Origin: VAZQ01 sp963841705
GTDB lineage: Bacteria; Pseudomonadota; Alphaproteobacteria; Rhizobiales; Xanthobacteraceae
Reading direction: 5' to 3'
Assembly: GCA_963841705.1 (NCBI GenBank)
Contig: CAWJDY010000025.1
Coordinates: 62,001 to 126,000 of the forward strand
Length of the DNA stretch: 64,000 nucleotides
Shown here: positions 15,647 to 24,813 of the stretch, in pieces
Numbering within the stretch: the first letter of the stretch is position 1
How the letters are laid out: the number at the start of each line of letters is the position of its first letter
Notes under the pieces: model-generated
Databases searched by the model: none
What the model was told of the DNA's origin: nothing
What the model saw: the letters and a program-made list of their open reading frames with translations, nothing else
Position numbers and translations under genes: made by a program

Positions 15647-17927
15647 GCTTCTTCATCACGGCGCGAGCGAGTTTCCGGCGCTGTCGCGCCGCGGCTTCCT
15701 GATTGGCGCGGCCGGAGCGAGTCTTGTTTTCGGTTTTGCGAAGCCGGGGTTTGCGCAGACCGATCCGGCGGCGCCGGTACAAGGCGCATTCGAGCCAACC
15801 ATCTGGTATCGCATCGACCGCGACGGCATCGTCACGGTGAACATCATTCGCGCCGAGATGGGCCAGCATATCGGTACCGCGCTCGCCCGCATCCTGGCCG
15901 ACGAGCTCGAAGTCGATTGGGACAATGTCCGACTTGATCCGGTCGCCAGCGATGCAAAATGGGGCCTGATGGTGACTGGCGGGAGCTGGTCAGTCTGGAT
16001 GACCTTTCCGGTCTTCAGCCGCGCCGGTGCAGCCGGGCGCATCGCACTGATAGACGAGGGTGCCAGGCTTCTAGGCGTGTCCGCGACGGATTGCGTTGCG
16101 CGCAGCGGCGCCGTCGTTGCTGGCGAACGGTTGATCTCGTATGCCGAGATCGTCCGCCGCGGCAATCTCAGCCGCACGTTTACCGCCGACGAATTGGCAC
16201 GCATGCCGATCAAGCCCGCCTCGGAACGGCGGCTGATCGGCCGGACGGTGGCCGCGCTCGACGTTCCTTCCAAGACAACGGGCGCTGCACTCTACGGCAT
16301 CGATGCGAAAGTCGAGGGAATGGTCTATGCCCGGCCAAAAATCCCGCCGACCCGCAACAACTCCAGGGTGCGCGCAATCGACGATTCCGCCGCGCGCGAT
16401 GTGAAGGGCTATATCAGCAGCATGGCCCTCGACGATCCGTCGGGCACAGTGCCCGGCTGGGTCATGGTTTTCGCCAACTCCTATCCGGCCGCCATTCGCG
16501 CGGCTGACTGCGTCAAGATCGATTGGACCGTGGGCGAAACGGCGAACGTCTCCGAGCAGGATGTTCTGGATCACGGTGCAAAGCAGATCGCCGATTCGAA
16601 CGGAGGCGTCTTCCTTGTCGACGACGATGGGGTCGATGCTGCTTTTCGTGCGGCTAAGTCCACGCTCACGCAGACCTACACGACCGGCAGCGTCCTCCAT
16701 GTTCAGCTTGAGCCCGTCAATGCGCTTGCCTTCGAGAAGGATGGAATCTTCGAGATTCACACCGGCAATCAGTGGCAGACGCTGATCCTGCCCGTGCTTT
16801 CGAAAGCGCTCGGCCTGCCGCAGGAACGCATCGTGCTGCGTAGTTACTATCTCGGCGGCGGCTTCGGCCGGAGACTGAACGGAGACTACGCCGTGCCGGC
16901 GGCGCTTGCCGCCAAGGCGCTGGGCAAGCCGGTCAAGATGGTGCTGACGCGCCCTGATGACTCGCGCTTCAATTCATTCCGCTCGCCTTCGATCCAGACG
17001 CTGCGCATGGCCTTTGGCGACCCCGGCAATGTCACAGCGATGGAACATCACGCCTCTGCGGGCTGGCCTTCCTTGGTCATGGCGGAAGGAACCTTGTCCA
17101 AGGGACTCCACCAAAAACTTTACGACCCGTTTGCGATCGCCGGTGCCGACCATTGGTACGATGTGGGCGCGCAGCGCGTACGCGCGCTCTCGAATGACCT
17201 CGCCAACCGCGCCTTTCGTCCAGGCTGGCTGCGCTCGGTTGGGCCCGGTTGGACCAATTGGGCGGTCGAAAGCTTCATGGACGAAGCCGCACACGTTGTC
17301 GCCGCCGATCCGGTCGCTTTTCGCGTCGCGATGCTCGATGCAAAGGGTCGCAATGCGGGCTCGAGCCTTGATTCCGTTGGAGGCGCGCTCCGCCAGCGGG
17401 CAGTCGTTCAACGTGTTGCGCAGAAGGCAGGTTGGGGCGCTCCCATGCCGAAGGATACAGGTCTTGGCATCGCCACCACCTTCGGCCAGGAACGCAGCAT
17501 GCCGACCTGGATAGGATGTGTCGCGCGCGTGCGGGTCGACCGCAGCAGCGGCGCGGTGACAGTCGAGAAGCTGACGATCGTCGCCGATGCCGGCACAATC
17601 ATTGATCCGGACGGCGCGCTGGCGCAGATCGAGGGCGGGGCGCTGTGGGGCCTGAGCATGGCGCTGCACGAAGGGACCGAGTTCGTAAAAGGCCAAGTGA
17701 AAGATACGAATCTCGACAGCTACACGCCTCTTCGCATGGGCGACGAGCCCGAGCTCGACATCGAGTTCATCGACAGTTCGGAGGCGCCGACTGGCCTCGG
17801 CGAGCCGGGCACCACCGTCGTCGCCCCCGCCATCGGCAATGCCATTTACGCTGCCGTTGGCACTCGGCTGCGCCACCTGCCCATTCGTCCGGCGGCGATA
17901 CGCGACGCGCTCACCCGCCGCAGTTAA
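15639..17927 (+). CDS. Tat-exported molybdopterin subunit of aldehyde/isoquinoline-type dehydrogenase
   Basis: A 762-residue large subunit. The N-terminus carries a twin-arginine signal (SRRGFLIGAAGASLVFGFA) with cleavage near FAQ. Molybdopterin-binding motifs are visible: YLGGGFGRRLNGDYA, RPGWLRSVGPGWTNWAVES and LGEPGTTVVAPAIGNA, the last containing the catalytic glutamate. The protein is of the IorB type: a periplasmic molybdenum hydroxylase that needs no FAD subunit. Oxidation of an aldehyde or N-heterocycle to the acid or oxo form is the expected reaction, with electrons passed to the 2Fe-2S and cytochrome c subunits. The adjacent efflux genes suggest that an aromatic acid is produced. 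Confidence 0.9.
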   Translation: MARLLHHGASEFPALSRRGFLIGAAGASLVFGFAKPGFAQTDPAAPVQGAFEPTIWYRIDRDGIVTVNIIRAEMGQHIGTALARILADELEVDWDNVRLDPVASDAKWGLMVTGGSWSVWMTFPVFSRAGAAGRIALIDEGARLLGVSATDCVARSGAVVAGERLISYAEIVRRGNLSRTFTADELARMPIKPASERRLIGRTVAALDVPSKTTGAALYGIDAKVEGMVYARPKIPPTRNNSRVRAIDDSAARDVKGYISSMALDDPSGTVPGWVMVFANSYPAAIRAADCVKIDWTVGETANVSEQDVLDHGAKQIADSNGGVFLVDDDGVDAAFRAAKSTLTQTYTTGSVLHVQLEPVNALAFEKDGIFEIHTGNQWQTLILPVLSKALGLPQERIVLRSYYLGGGFGRRLNGDYAVPAALAAKALGKPVKMVLTRPDDSRFNSFRSPSIQTLRMAFGDPGNVTAMEHHASAGWPSLVMAEGTLSKGLHQKLYDPFAIAGADHWYDVGAQRVRALSNDLANRAFRPGWLRSVGPGWTNWAVESFMDEAAHVVAADPVAFRVAMLDAKGRNAGSSLDSVGGALRQRAVVQRVAQKAGWGAPMPKDTGLGIATTFGQERSMPTWIGCVARVRVDRSSGAVTVEKLTIVADAGTIIDPDGALAQIEGGALWGLSMALHEGTEFVKGQVKDTNLDSYTPLRMGDEPELDIEFIDSSEAPTGLGEPGTTVVAPAIGNAIYAAVGTRLRHLPIRPAAIRDALTRRS

Positions 17928-17979
17928 TGAATAGCGCCCGCTGAGGGGGCAGCGCCACACAACTCTGTAAAGGCAACAT

Positions 17980-18099
17980 GGGCGCCTTGGCGTGCTCATC
18001 GTGACGCTGGTCGTCGCCGGCTCGCTCTGGATCATGTCCAACCTGAACGAGAACATGATGCCGCCGGCCGAGCTGATGAACATGCAAATGCAGCATTGA
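17980..18099 (+). pseudogene. cyoD: CyoD (cytochrome o oxidase subunit IV) C-terminal remnant
   Basis: A 39-codon in-frame tail ending in TGA at 18097-18099: GVLIVTLVVAGSLWIMSNL then NENMMPP. It matches the third helix and C-terminus of CyoD as I recall them. An in-frame stop at 17968 and the absence of any upstream CyoD sequence show that it is a fragment. It lies between the molybdenum subunit gene and the efflux gene, so a cyo locus once lay next to one of them. There is no start codon or ribosome site. Confidence 0.5.
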
Positions 18100-18229
18100 A
18101 CGCATTCGAAAATCGATCGCGAAAATGGAACGAAGGCTTGCGATGGCACTTCCCGCTCCCTGCCGGGGATCGCGCCTGAACGCCGGCGGCTGGCGCCACA
18201 CTGTAGCGACCGTCCGAGGGTGACGACTG

Positions 18230-20248
18230 ATGAAAGCCGCTATCGTGAGCACACCGTTGCGCGACTGGCTCCTTCAAAAGCCGGGATGGCTCGATCATCA
18301 GACAGCGGTCGGACTGACTTTTGCGGTCAAGACATATGCAGCATCGTTGCTCGCACTCTACATCGCGTTCTGGGCTGGCCTCGACGATCCACGATGGGCG
18401 TTTCTGACCGTTTACATCGTATCGCAACCGGACAGCGAACTCGTTCTCGCCAAGGGCTTCTATCGTATCCTCGGTACCATCGCCGGGGTGCTTGTTACGA
18501 TCGCGCTGGTATTTGGTCTGGCCCAATACGGCGAACTCTTCGTGGCCGCGCTGGCCGCATGGATATGTTTCTGCAACTTTGCCGCTCGAGCGGTACGCAA
18601 TTTCGCGTCCTATGGCCTCCAGCTCGCAGGCTACACGGTAGCAATCATCGGCATCTCGGCCGCCCTCGAGCCGAGCGCGGCCTATCCCTTGGTGGTGGCG
18701 CGGCTCACCGAGATCTTGCTCGGTATCATCTGTGCGGCACTTGTCAGTCGGTTAATCCTTGTGCGCGAACTGTCACCAAAGCTCATCGACCTCGTGCGCG
18801 CTCTGGCTCGCCGCGCCGACAGCTTTGCAACGGTGCTGCTCGACCCCGGTGCCGACCGCAAGCGTGTCACTGCTGAGCGGACCGAGCTTATCAAGTCTTA
18901 TGCCGACATCCAGGCACTGCAGAATTCGACGTATTTCGAGAGCGCCGAGGCGCGTGTTCTCGACCAGCCGCTGCGCAGGTTGACCCAGGCCGCGGTGGAG
19001 CTTTGCATCACGGCGGAAGCAGCTGCTAGCCATCGTGGCGGTTCGCCGCCGTACCCGGAAAAAATCACGTCGCTCGGCAGCGAGATGTCCCACACCAACG
19101 ATTCGCTCATTGCAGACGGCTCGACAATATCTGCGCTGGTCCGCGCAGCGGATAAACGCGACGTATGGCTTGCGCGTGCCCGGCTTCGAGACTCCATGGG
19201 GGCCTTCGAGCGGGGTGAGGAATTGCCTGAGCCGAACATCGCGTGCAGGCTTTGGTCGGACCCGGTACCCGCGGTTCTGACGGGGATCCGCTCAGCGCTG
19301 GCAGTCGGGATCACCTCCACCTTCTGGTTCGCGACGGCTTGGCCGCATGGTCCGGTCGCGGTCATCATCGCCGCCAACGTGTGCAGCCTGCTCGCCTCAT
19401 TGGGACAACCGGAGAAGATCAGCATGAGCCTTGCCGCGACCGTGCTCATCGCAGCCGTGCCGGTTTTCGCGACCCAGTTCTACCTGATGCCGCTTGCCGT
19501 CGACTTTCCTTCGATGGCGGTAGCGCTTGCGCCACTGATGCTGGCTTGCGGTTTCATCATGGCGCAGCCGCGCATCGGTCCGCTCGGCCTCTTTTCCGCC
19601 GTGTACTTCGCCTTCGCATCGAACATCGACAATGTCATGACCTACGACGCCGTCGCATTTCTGAACTCGTCCATGGGGATTGTCGTAGGGATAGCGGTAG
19701 CGGTGGTGTTATTTGCTACGTTTTTTCCTGAAACCCCCGCCTTCGCGGGTCGTCGCTTCCGCAGGCAGCTCGTGGTCCACTTGGGCTACCTCGTCGGCGC
19801 CTCCCAGTGCGCGTTCGCTCTGTCATGTTACCAGCGTGCCCTGTGCGAACAGCTCGGGGCCACGCTCGCCCGCGTCAAAGATGAACCAAAGCTCGCGCAT
19901 GAATGCTTGACGAGCGCGCTCGCTGCGCTCTCAGCCGCGCAAGCAATCGGTCGTCTGAAAAGCGCCCTCGATGGGTCGATGGTGGCGCCCGCAATCGCCG
20001 CGAAGGGCTCTCGTCTCCTCGCCCGGCTGTCGCAGACGCTTCGCAATCCATCTGTCTGGAAGTTTAGCAGGAGGGCAGGAGAGGCGCGTGCGCTTAGTCG
20101 CCATGCGCTCGCAGCGGCCTGGGGCTCAGCGCAGCCGGAGGAAATCGAAGCGCTGAGCGGGATCATTGTCGGATCTGCAACGCTTGGCTCCGATCTCATG
20201 TTCGCGCCCATGATCTTGCAAGGAAAGTCGAATGCTATCCGAATTTGA
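18230..20248 (+). CDS. FUSC-family aromatic acid exporter membrane protein (AaeB-like)
   Basis: A 672-residue inner-membrane protein with two blocks of about six helices (about residues 30-185 and 345-505) separated by and followed by soluble stretches: the FUSC layout. The first block starts AVGLTFAVKTYAASLLALYI, the second VLTGIRSALAVGITSTFWFA. In E. coli the AaeB member exports p-hydroxybenzoate and other aromatic acids. The DUF1656 gene overlaps its 3' end (17 bp) and an HlyD-type gene follows, giving an aaeB-aaeX-aaeA order. The paralogue at 60445-62628 has the same organisation. The substrate is inferred only from the neighbouring dehydrogenase. Confidence 0.88.
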   Translation: MKAAIVSTPLRDWLLQKPGWLDHQTAVGLTFAVKTYAASLLALYIAFWAGLDDPRWAFLTVYIVSQPDSELVLAKGFYRILGTIAGVLVTIALVFGLAQYGELFVAALAAWICFCNFAARAVRNFASYGLQLAGYTVAIIGISAALEPSAAYPLVVARLTEILLGIICAALVSRLILVRELSPKLIDLVRALARRADSFATVLLDPGADRKRVTAERTELIKSYADIQALQNSTYFESAEARVLDQPLRRLTQAAVELCITAEAAASHRGGSPPYPEKITSLGSEMSHTNDSLIADGSTISALVRAADKRDVWLARARLRDSMGAFERGEELPEPNIACRLWSDPVPAVLTGIRSALAVGITSTFWFATAWPHGPVAVIIAANVCSLLASLGQPEKISMSLAATVLIAAVPVFATQFYLMPLAVDFPSMAVALAPLMLACGFIMAQPRIGPLGLFSAVYFAFASNIDNVMTYDAVAFLNSSMGIVVGIAVAVVLFATFFPETPAFAGRRFRRQLVVHLGYLVGASQCAFALSCYQRALCEQLGATLARVKDEPKLAHECLTSALAALSAAQAIGRLKSALDGSMVAPAIAAKGSRLLARLSQTLRNPSVWKFSRRAGEARALSRHALAAAWGSAQPEEIEALSGIIVGSATLGSDLMFAPMILQGKSNAIRI

Positions 20249-20435
20249 TTTCTTGGGCGCTTTCGTGCCGACGATCGCCATCTGGTTCGTGCTCTCGCTG
20301 GCAGTATTTGTTCCAGTCGATGCATTGCTGACCTGGCGCGGCTTTTACCGGCTGTTCTGGCACGCACCGCTCGCCCGCTTCGCTCTTTTCGTTTGTCTCT
20401 TTTGCGGCGGCGCGCTGGCCGTGAGCAGCCATTGA
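20232..20435 (+). CDS. DUF1656 (AaeX-like) small membrane protein
   Basis: A 67-residue protein with two hydrophobic segments (TIAIWFVLSLAVFVPVDALL and FALFVCLFCGGALAV). DUF1656 includes AaeX, which accompanies AaeA and AaeB. It starts inside the FUSC gene (17-bp overlap), which implies coupled translation. It presumably helps to assemble or stabilise the exporter. The same family is present at 60245-60448. Confidence 0.88.
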   Translation: MLSEFDFLGAFVPTIAIWFVLSLAVFVPVDALLTWRGFYRLFWHAPLARFALFVCLFCGGALAVSSH

Positions 20436-20446
20436 AGGGGGTACCG

Positions 20447-21373
20447 ATGCAGGTCGTCGTACGTGTGTTGCTTACTCTGATTTTGCTCATTGCAGCTGGT
20501 TTGCTCAGCTACGATATTGCGAGCTATTACCTCTATTCGCCATGGACCCGAGACGCCCGGGTTCGCGCCAATGTGGTCTCAGTCGCGCCCGACGTTTCCG
20601 GTTTTGTCGACGATATTCGCGTGCGGAATGATCAATTCGTGCACAAAGGCGACGTGCTCTTCATAATCGATCAGGATCGCTTTCGACTGTCGCTGGCAGA
20701 CGCCGAAGCGACGCTTGCGGCGCGACACGCTCAGCATCTAATGGCGCTCGCGCAATACCAGAGGCGCACGAAGCTGTCCGCCGGCTACAGTATTACTGTC
20801 GAGGATCTCGACAACGCACATCGACAGTCGGAAACAGCAGCCGCCAACTACCAGCAGGCGATTGCTTCGCGTGACACCGCTGCTCTGAACCTCAGCCGAA
20901 CCGAAGTCCGCGCGTCGGTGAATGGTTTCGTCACCAATCTCAATCTTGCCGCGGGCACATTTGCCTCGCAGGGAAAGCCGGTGATGGCATTGATCGACAG
21001 CGATTCATATCGGGTCGAGGCGTATTTCGAGGAAACCAAGATCCCGCATATTAAGCCCAGTGGGAGCGCCGAGATTTACCTCATGGACGGTTCCCCTGCG
21101 TTGCAAGGAACCGTCTCAAGTATAGCGAGAGGCATCACGGACCAGGATAACAAGGATGGTCCGCAGCTCCTCTCTTCCGTCAATCCCACATTCACCTGGG
21201 TCCGGCTGGCGCAGCGCATTCCTGTCACCGTCCACCTCACGCATTTACCACCCGGCGTGTTGATCAGCGCCGGCATGACCTGCACCGTCGTGATGAAGGA
21301 AGGCGCGGCGCCCCAAATCGGGCTCGGGATCAGGAAGGTTATGGCAGCAATTTTTGGAGCATCTTCGAGTTAG
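20447..21373 (+). CDS. HlyD/EmrA-type membrane fusion protein (AaeA-like)
   Basis: A 308-residue periplasmic adaptor. A single N-terminal helix (VLLTLILLIAAGLLSYDIA) anchors it, then the lipoyl-like half domain (DARVRANVVSVAPDVSGF, DQFVHKGDVLFIID), a coiled-coil hairpin (about 85-160), the second lipoyl half (ASVNGFVTNLNLAAGTF) and beta-barrel (FTWVRLAQRIPVTVHL). The last motif is typical of AaeA/EmrA adaptors. It links the FUSC exporter to an outer-membrane channel. Start ATG 20447 has an AAGGGGG ribosome site, 11 bp after the DUF1656 stop. The paralogue is at 59258-60235. Confidence 0.9.
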   Translation: MQVVVRVLLTLILLIAAGLLSYDIASYYLYSPWTRDARVRANVVSVAPDVSGFVDDIRVRNDQFVHKGDVLFIIDQDRFRLSLADAEATLAARHAQHLMALAQYQRRTKLSAGYSITVEDLDNAHRQSETAAANYQQAIASRDTAALNLSRTEVRASVNGFVTNLNLAAGTFASQGKPVMALIDSDSYRVEAYFEETKIPHIKPSGSAEIYLMDGSPALQGTVSSIARGITDQDNKDGPQLLSSVNPTFTWVRLAQRIPVTVHLTHLPPGVLISAGMTCTVVMKEGAAPQIGLGIRKVMAAIFGASSS

Positions 21374-21905
21374 CGCGATGTCAGTCGCTGACGCGCATGG
21401 ACGTCCGGCACAGATAACAGGGTTAGATCCAAGGAAAACGTCCTTGGCAAGGATTTCTCAATGTCAATCAGTGTGTTCCCGAATATTCCGAGGTGCCCAG
21501 GCGCGTGGTGAAGGAAACAAGCGTTGTCAAGGACTTACGTTGTCCCACTTCCAGCGCATGTTCTATTGAATTCCAAGACGTATTTCCGACTTTGTCCCAC
21601 CGCTTCCCAAGCGGATCCGTCACGATGGCCAGGGCGCCATCACCCGGCGCCCTTCAACTGATTGCAACGCTGTTGCGCCTCGCCAAGCGGACAAAGTTGC
21701 GAACCGCTGCCGAGGGATCGTTACGACGAGTCACCGCGAATGCGTAGGTAGGCTACCCCCGCAGCGTGAATTTGCTGAAGTGATTGTGGAACGCTCGATA
21801 TGCCAAATCCGGCAGAGAAGGTGAGAGCCAGCCGGAACGGTCCTGTGCGCGCAAGAACCCAGCAACTCAATTCTGCGCGGCGACGAAGCCGTCCCGGTCA
21901 GGTTG
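21374..21905. other. Intergenic region after module A
   Basis: 532 bp with no intact gene. Short frames at 21493 and 21784 have no recognisable product. A 32-residue minus-strand stretch at 21654-21752 resembles the end of a LysR regulator (separate entry). The HepT stop lies at its right edge. Confidence 0.5.
21654..21752 (-). pseudogene. Possible LysR-family C-terminal remnant
   Basis: A 32-codon open stretch, PTYAFAVTRRNDPSAAV and RNFVRLARR, ending in TGA at 21654-21656 and bounded upstream by an in-frame stop at 21753-21755. The YAFAVTRR and AVRNFVRLAR patterns recall LysR regulator C-termini. The fragment is short, so chance resemblance is possible. If real, a regulator next to module A has been lost, which would match the TetR gene present only in module B. 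Confidence 0.3.
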
Positions 21906-22244
21906 TCATTCTGCGCGCATGACGCGCTCGACGAAGGCTTTCAGCGGCGGCAGGTCACGTTCGGCAATTTGCCAAAGCAGGTTTGCATCAATGCGATGAT
22001 AGGCATGGCGCAGGCGGTTCCCAAAGTCCACCATGCCTTGCCAGTCGATCTCCGGCTGTTGGGCCTTCACTTGATCGGGAAGACGACGTGCTGCTTCACA
22101 AATTACCTCGAAGGAGCGCTCAACGACCATACGCCGGAATTTGTCGGCGGCGAAACTGGTTACGGTGGTATCGGACAAAAGCTTCTGAATGTCGTTGATG
22201 GCCTCAAGGATGTGGACGAGCCGATCAGCCAAAGTGGGAGGCAT
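21906..22244 (-). CDS. HepT-like ribonuclease toxin (DUF86)
   Basis: A 112-residue all-helical protein of the HepT family. The catalytic RX4-6H motif region reads MVDFGNRLRHAYHRID, matching the conserved RNxLxHxY element, and the first helix carries RLVHILEAINDIQKLL. HepT is an RNase whose activity is blocked when the partner MntA adds AMP to its tyrosine. The gene follows the nucleotidyltransferase gene by five bases on the minus strand in the usual order antitoxin then toxin. Confidence 0.85.
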   Translation of the reverse strand: MPPTLADRLVHILEAINDIQKLLSDTTVTSFAADKFRRMVVERSFEVICEAARRLPDQVKAQQPEIDWQGMVDFGNRLRHAYHRIDANLLWQIAERDLPPLKAFVERVMRAE

Positions 22245-22249
22245 GATAA

Positions 22250-22546
22250 TCAGAACACTTCGATAATATCATCGGCGATCCGCTCGGCAAATCGCGGTTC
22301 CAACGACCGGCGCATTTCCGCTTGCGTTGGAATTCCGGTAGCTTGCTTTATGGTGCGCTCAACGCCAACGAGGTCCAGCCCCGAGAATCTTGCATCCGAA
22401 TCGACATCGATCAGCACGTCAAGGTCGCTGTCATCACGGGCATCCCCGCGGGCGCGCGAGCCGAAAATGGCAAGCCGGGTCACACCCTCGGCACGCAGCA
22501 GCGGGGCGGTTTCGCGCAGCCTGGAGATGATCTCGTCGCGGGTCAT
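22250..22546 (-). CDS. MntA-like minimal nucleotidyltransferase antitoxin
   Basis: A 98-residue MNT-type protein. The polymerase-beta-type motif is LAIFGSRARGDARDDSDLDV with the GSRARG glycine/serine and the paired aspartates D-x-D, followed by VLIDV. A third acidic residue lies further on. It presumably AMPylates and silences the HepT product encoded immediately downstream. Together they form a type VII toxin-antitoxin pair that stabilises mobile regions, consistent with the gene remnants and repeats around it. Confidence 0.88.
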   Translation of the reverse strand: MTRDEIISRLRETAPLLRAEGVTRLAIFGSRARGDARDDSDLDVLIDVDSDARFSGLDLVGVERTIKQATGIPTQAEMRRSLEPRFAERIADDIIEVF

Positions 22547-22667
22547 GTGTTCTTAAGATTGTGCCAGAAAGAATAGAAGTAGAAGGGTTCGATTCCGGTT
22601 TTCTCGGGTGGGACTTTTTCAGAAAAAAATTGAGCGGGATCAAAGTCATTCTTTCGTGGTGCTGCCA

Positions 22668-22693
22668 AGGGGGCGGGGTTGAAACCCGCCCCT
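22668..22693. repeat. Dispersed GC-rich palindrome, second copy
   Basis: AGGGGGCGGGGTT, one base, AAACCCGCCCCT: an imperfect version of the palindrome at 501-529, again outside genes. Confidence 0.65.
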
Positions 22694-22953
22694 GCGCTCG
22701 CCGAATCTGGTTGCTCTCCAGCGCTGACTCGGCTATGAACAAACCATGAACATTCTGTTGCCTCCAGCGAGCCGTTGCTCGCGTCCCGGACCGCAGCTTG
22801 ATGGAACGGCTCGGTCGGCTGCATCGGCAGAACGAACCCGAGCAAACGCATTTTGGCCGAACGAACCCAGGCGCACGCTCGGGCGGACCAAGGGGAAAAC
22901 GACATATACGGCAAGCTGTGCAACTCCTTCATGCAACCGTTTTCACCCATTTT

Positions 22954-22989
22954 GCGCAAACGAAGCCAATTGCGCAAACGAAGCCAATT
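22954..22989 (+). repeat. Two tandem copies of an 18-bp unit
   Basis: GCGCAAACGAAGCCAATT occurs twice without a gap (22954-22971 and 22972-22989). It lies between the toxin-antitoxin pair and the flavoprotein gene. No function is evident. Confidence 0.8.
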
Positions 22990-23034
22990 GGGAAAACGTA
23001 ATGAAAACAATGTCGGAAGATGAACGCGACAAAC

Positions 23035-23105
23035 TGTAGCCCGCATTGAGCGCAGCGATATGCGGGACCATGCCCCCGGATGTCGCTGCGCTCATCCGGG
23101 CTACG
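23035..23105. repeat. REP-like inverted repeat around the flavoprotein stop codon
   Basis: GTAGCCCGCATTGAGCGCAG at the left pairs with CTGCGCTCATCCGGGCTAC at the right, with a short GC-rich centre. The right arm supplies the TAG stop (23101-23103, minus strand) of the flavoprotein gene. It may also act as a bidirectional transcript end. Confidence 0.7.
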
Positions 23106-24813
23106 AATGCCCGCCCGCACGTATCGCCATGGCGGCGCGATAGGCGAACACCAGGGCGGGACCGAGGGTGATGCCGGGCCCGGGGTAATGCCCGCGCATG
23201 ATCGAGGCCATGTCGTTGCCGCAGGCAAACAGTCCGGTGATGGGATCGCCGTCGGCGTTCAACACCCGGCCGTCGGCATCGGTACGCAGGCCGACGCTGC
23301 TGCCGAGCGTGCTGGGATAGACGGCCATCGCGTAGTAGGGCGCACGCGCGATGCGGCCGAGGCAGGGATTGGGATGCTGACGCGGGTCGCCGTTGTGGCG
23401 GTCGAAATCGGTCGAGCCTTTGCCGAACTCTTCGTCCTCCCCCGTCTCGGCAAACCGATTGTGCTCGGCCACGCTGCGTCGCAGCCCCGCTGCATCCACT
23501 GCGATCTTGCGGGCGAGCTCATCGAGGCTCGCCGCTTCGACAAGATATTTGCTCGCGATGAACCAGCGCAGGCTGCGCCGCCCCGGCGGTACTCGGCCAA
23601 GGCCGTATTTTTCAATGAACTCGCGGTCGCAGACAAGCCACGCCGGAATGGTGGGCACGCTTGCGTGCGAGCGGTGCATCCCGATCACGAACTCATGATA
23701 GGAGAGCGCCTCGTTGACGAAGCGCCGGCCCGCGGCGTTGACCGCGATGAGACCGGGCTTGGCGCGGTCGAGCGACAGATGCGGGAATGCACCGCACCCG
23801 CCGGCGAGCCAAGAGGTGGCGGAGACCGGGCTCCAGAAGGCGGGCTCCGCGTGATCGTCCTCGACCGCGGCACCGACCGCGCGCGCAATCCGCATGCCGT
23901 CACCGGCCGCGCCGGGAAATGCCACCACATGCGCAAGGGGCGGCCGCACATAGTCGTTGAGCCGTTCGACGCTGCCGCCAAATCCGCCGGTCGCGAGCAC
24001 GACGGCACGGCGCGCGACGACGCGCTGCGGCTTGCCGGCGAGAGCAACGACTGCGCCGGCGACCCTGCTTCCCGCCACCGTGATCTCCTGCAGCGAAGCA
24101 TTCAGCCAGATCGGAACGCCGCTGCGGCGCAAGCTGTAAAACAGTCTCGCCGCCAGCGCGTTGCCCATCAGCAGCCTGGTGCCGCGCCGATAGCGCAGGC
24201 GATCGCTCGCATGTCGACACAACAGCGATGCAGCCGCCTGGAACGCTGCCGCCGACGCAAACGGCCGCGCGAGCGGCTCGATGTCGTCACGTCCGACCAT
24301 CATGCCGCCGAGCGCCATGAGCTCGCCGATCGGTGGCCTCACCAGCTCGAAATCGCGACCGAGCAACCGGCCGTCAAACGGCAGCGGCGCGAGCGGCCGG
24401 CCGGCAACGGTCGCGCCCGGACGATTGGCGAGATAGTCGGGATGCCGCGCATAGGGCGTGAACTTCACCTCGCTGCGCCGGTTCAGATAGTCCACGGCCT
24501 CGGGCGCGGTCTTCAGGTATGTTTCACGGCGATCGTCGGGAGCGGGTCCGATCACCGCTTCAAGATATCGGCGCGCATCGTCGATCGTGTCGGTGAAACC
24601 GGCATCGCGACTCTGCCGCGTGCCGGGTACCCAGATGGTGCCGGCGGAAGTCGCGGTGGTGCCGCCCACCTGCGCCGACTTCTCGCAGAGGAGGACATCG
24701 AGCCCTTCGATCGCGCCCACCAGCGCCGCCGTCATGCCGGCCGCGCCGGCGCCGACAATCAGCGCATCGACCTCGACGCTCCCGCGTGTCGTGCTTGCCG
24801 CCGGGTGAGACAT
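23101..24813 (-). CDS. FAD-dependent oxidoreductase, fumarate reductase/ketosteroid dehydrogenase-like flavoprotein
   Basis: A 570-residue flavoprotein starting at ATG 24813; longer frames upstream run through repeat DNA and are rejected. The FAD fold is VDALIVGAGAAGMTAALVGA with the acidic end at LCEKSAQVGGTTATSAGT. The family capping domain and the RAVVLATGGFGG strand follow, and the end has GLFACGNDMAS and HYPGPGITLGPALVFAYRAA, as in 3-ketosteroid dehydrogenase-type enzymes. It may oxidise or reduce a C-C bond of a steroid or other ring. No partner iron-sulfur or membrane subunits are nearby, so it is probably a soluble single-subunit enzyme. The final residues lie in a REP-like repeat. 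Confidence 0.87.
   Translation of the reverse strand: MSHPAASTTRGSVEVDALIVGAGAAGMTAALVGAIEGLDVLLCEKSAQVGGTTATSAGTIWVPGTRQSRDAGFTDTIDDARRYLEAVIGPAPDDRRETYLKTAPEAVDYLNRRSEVKFTPYARHPDYLANRPGATVAGRPLAPLPFDGRLLGRDFELVRPPIGELMALGGMMVGRDDIEPLARPFASAAAFQAAASLLCRHASDRLRYRRGTRLLMGNALAARLFYSLRRSGVPIWLNASLQEITVAGSRVAGAVVALAGKPQRVVARRAVVLATGGFGGSVERLNDYVRPPLAHVVAFPGAAGDGMRIARAVGAAVEDDHAEPAFWSPVSATSWLAGGCGAFPHLSLDRAKPGLIAVNAAGRRFVNEALSYHEFVIGMHRSHASVPTIPAWLVCDREFIEKYGLGRVPPGRRSLRWFIASKYLVEAASLDELARKIAVDAAGLRRSVAEHNRFAETGEDEEFGKGSTDFDRHNGDPRQHPNPCLGRIARAPYYAMAVYPSTLGSSVGLRTDADGRVLNADGDPITGLFACGNDMASIMRGHYPGPGITLGPALVFAYRAAMAIRAGGHS

Larger units (their letters stand above)
22547..23100. other. Repeat-rich intergenic region
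   Basis: 554 bp with no supported gene. It holds three repeat structures listed separately (22668-22693, 22954-22989, 23035-23105). The sequence between them includes degenerate copies of a CGAACGAACCC word (22832 and 22857), of the junk-repeat type seen in Bradyrhizobium-like genomes. Confidence 0.5.

Noticed and set aside
22954..22989. Considered as a CRISPR-like repeat
   Set aside because: Only two 18-bp units without spacers; no CRISPR array or Cas gene was seen anywhere in the window.
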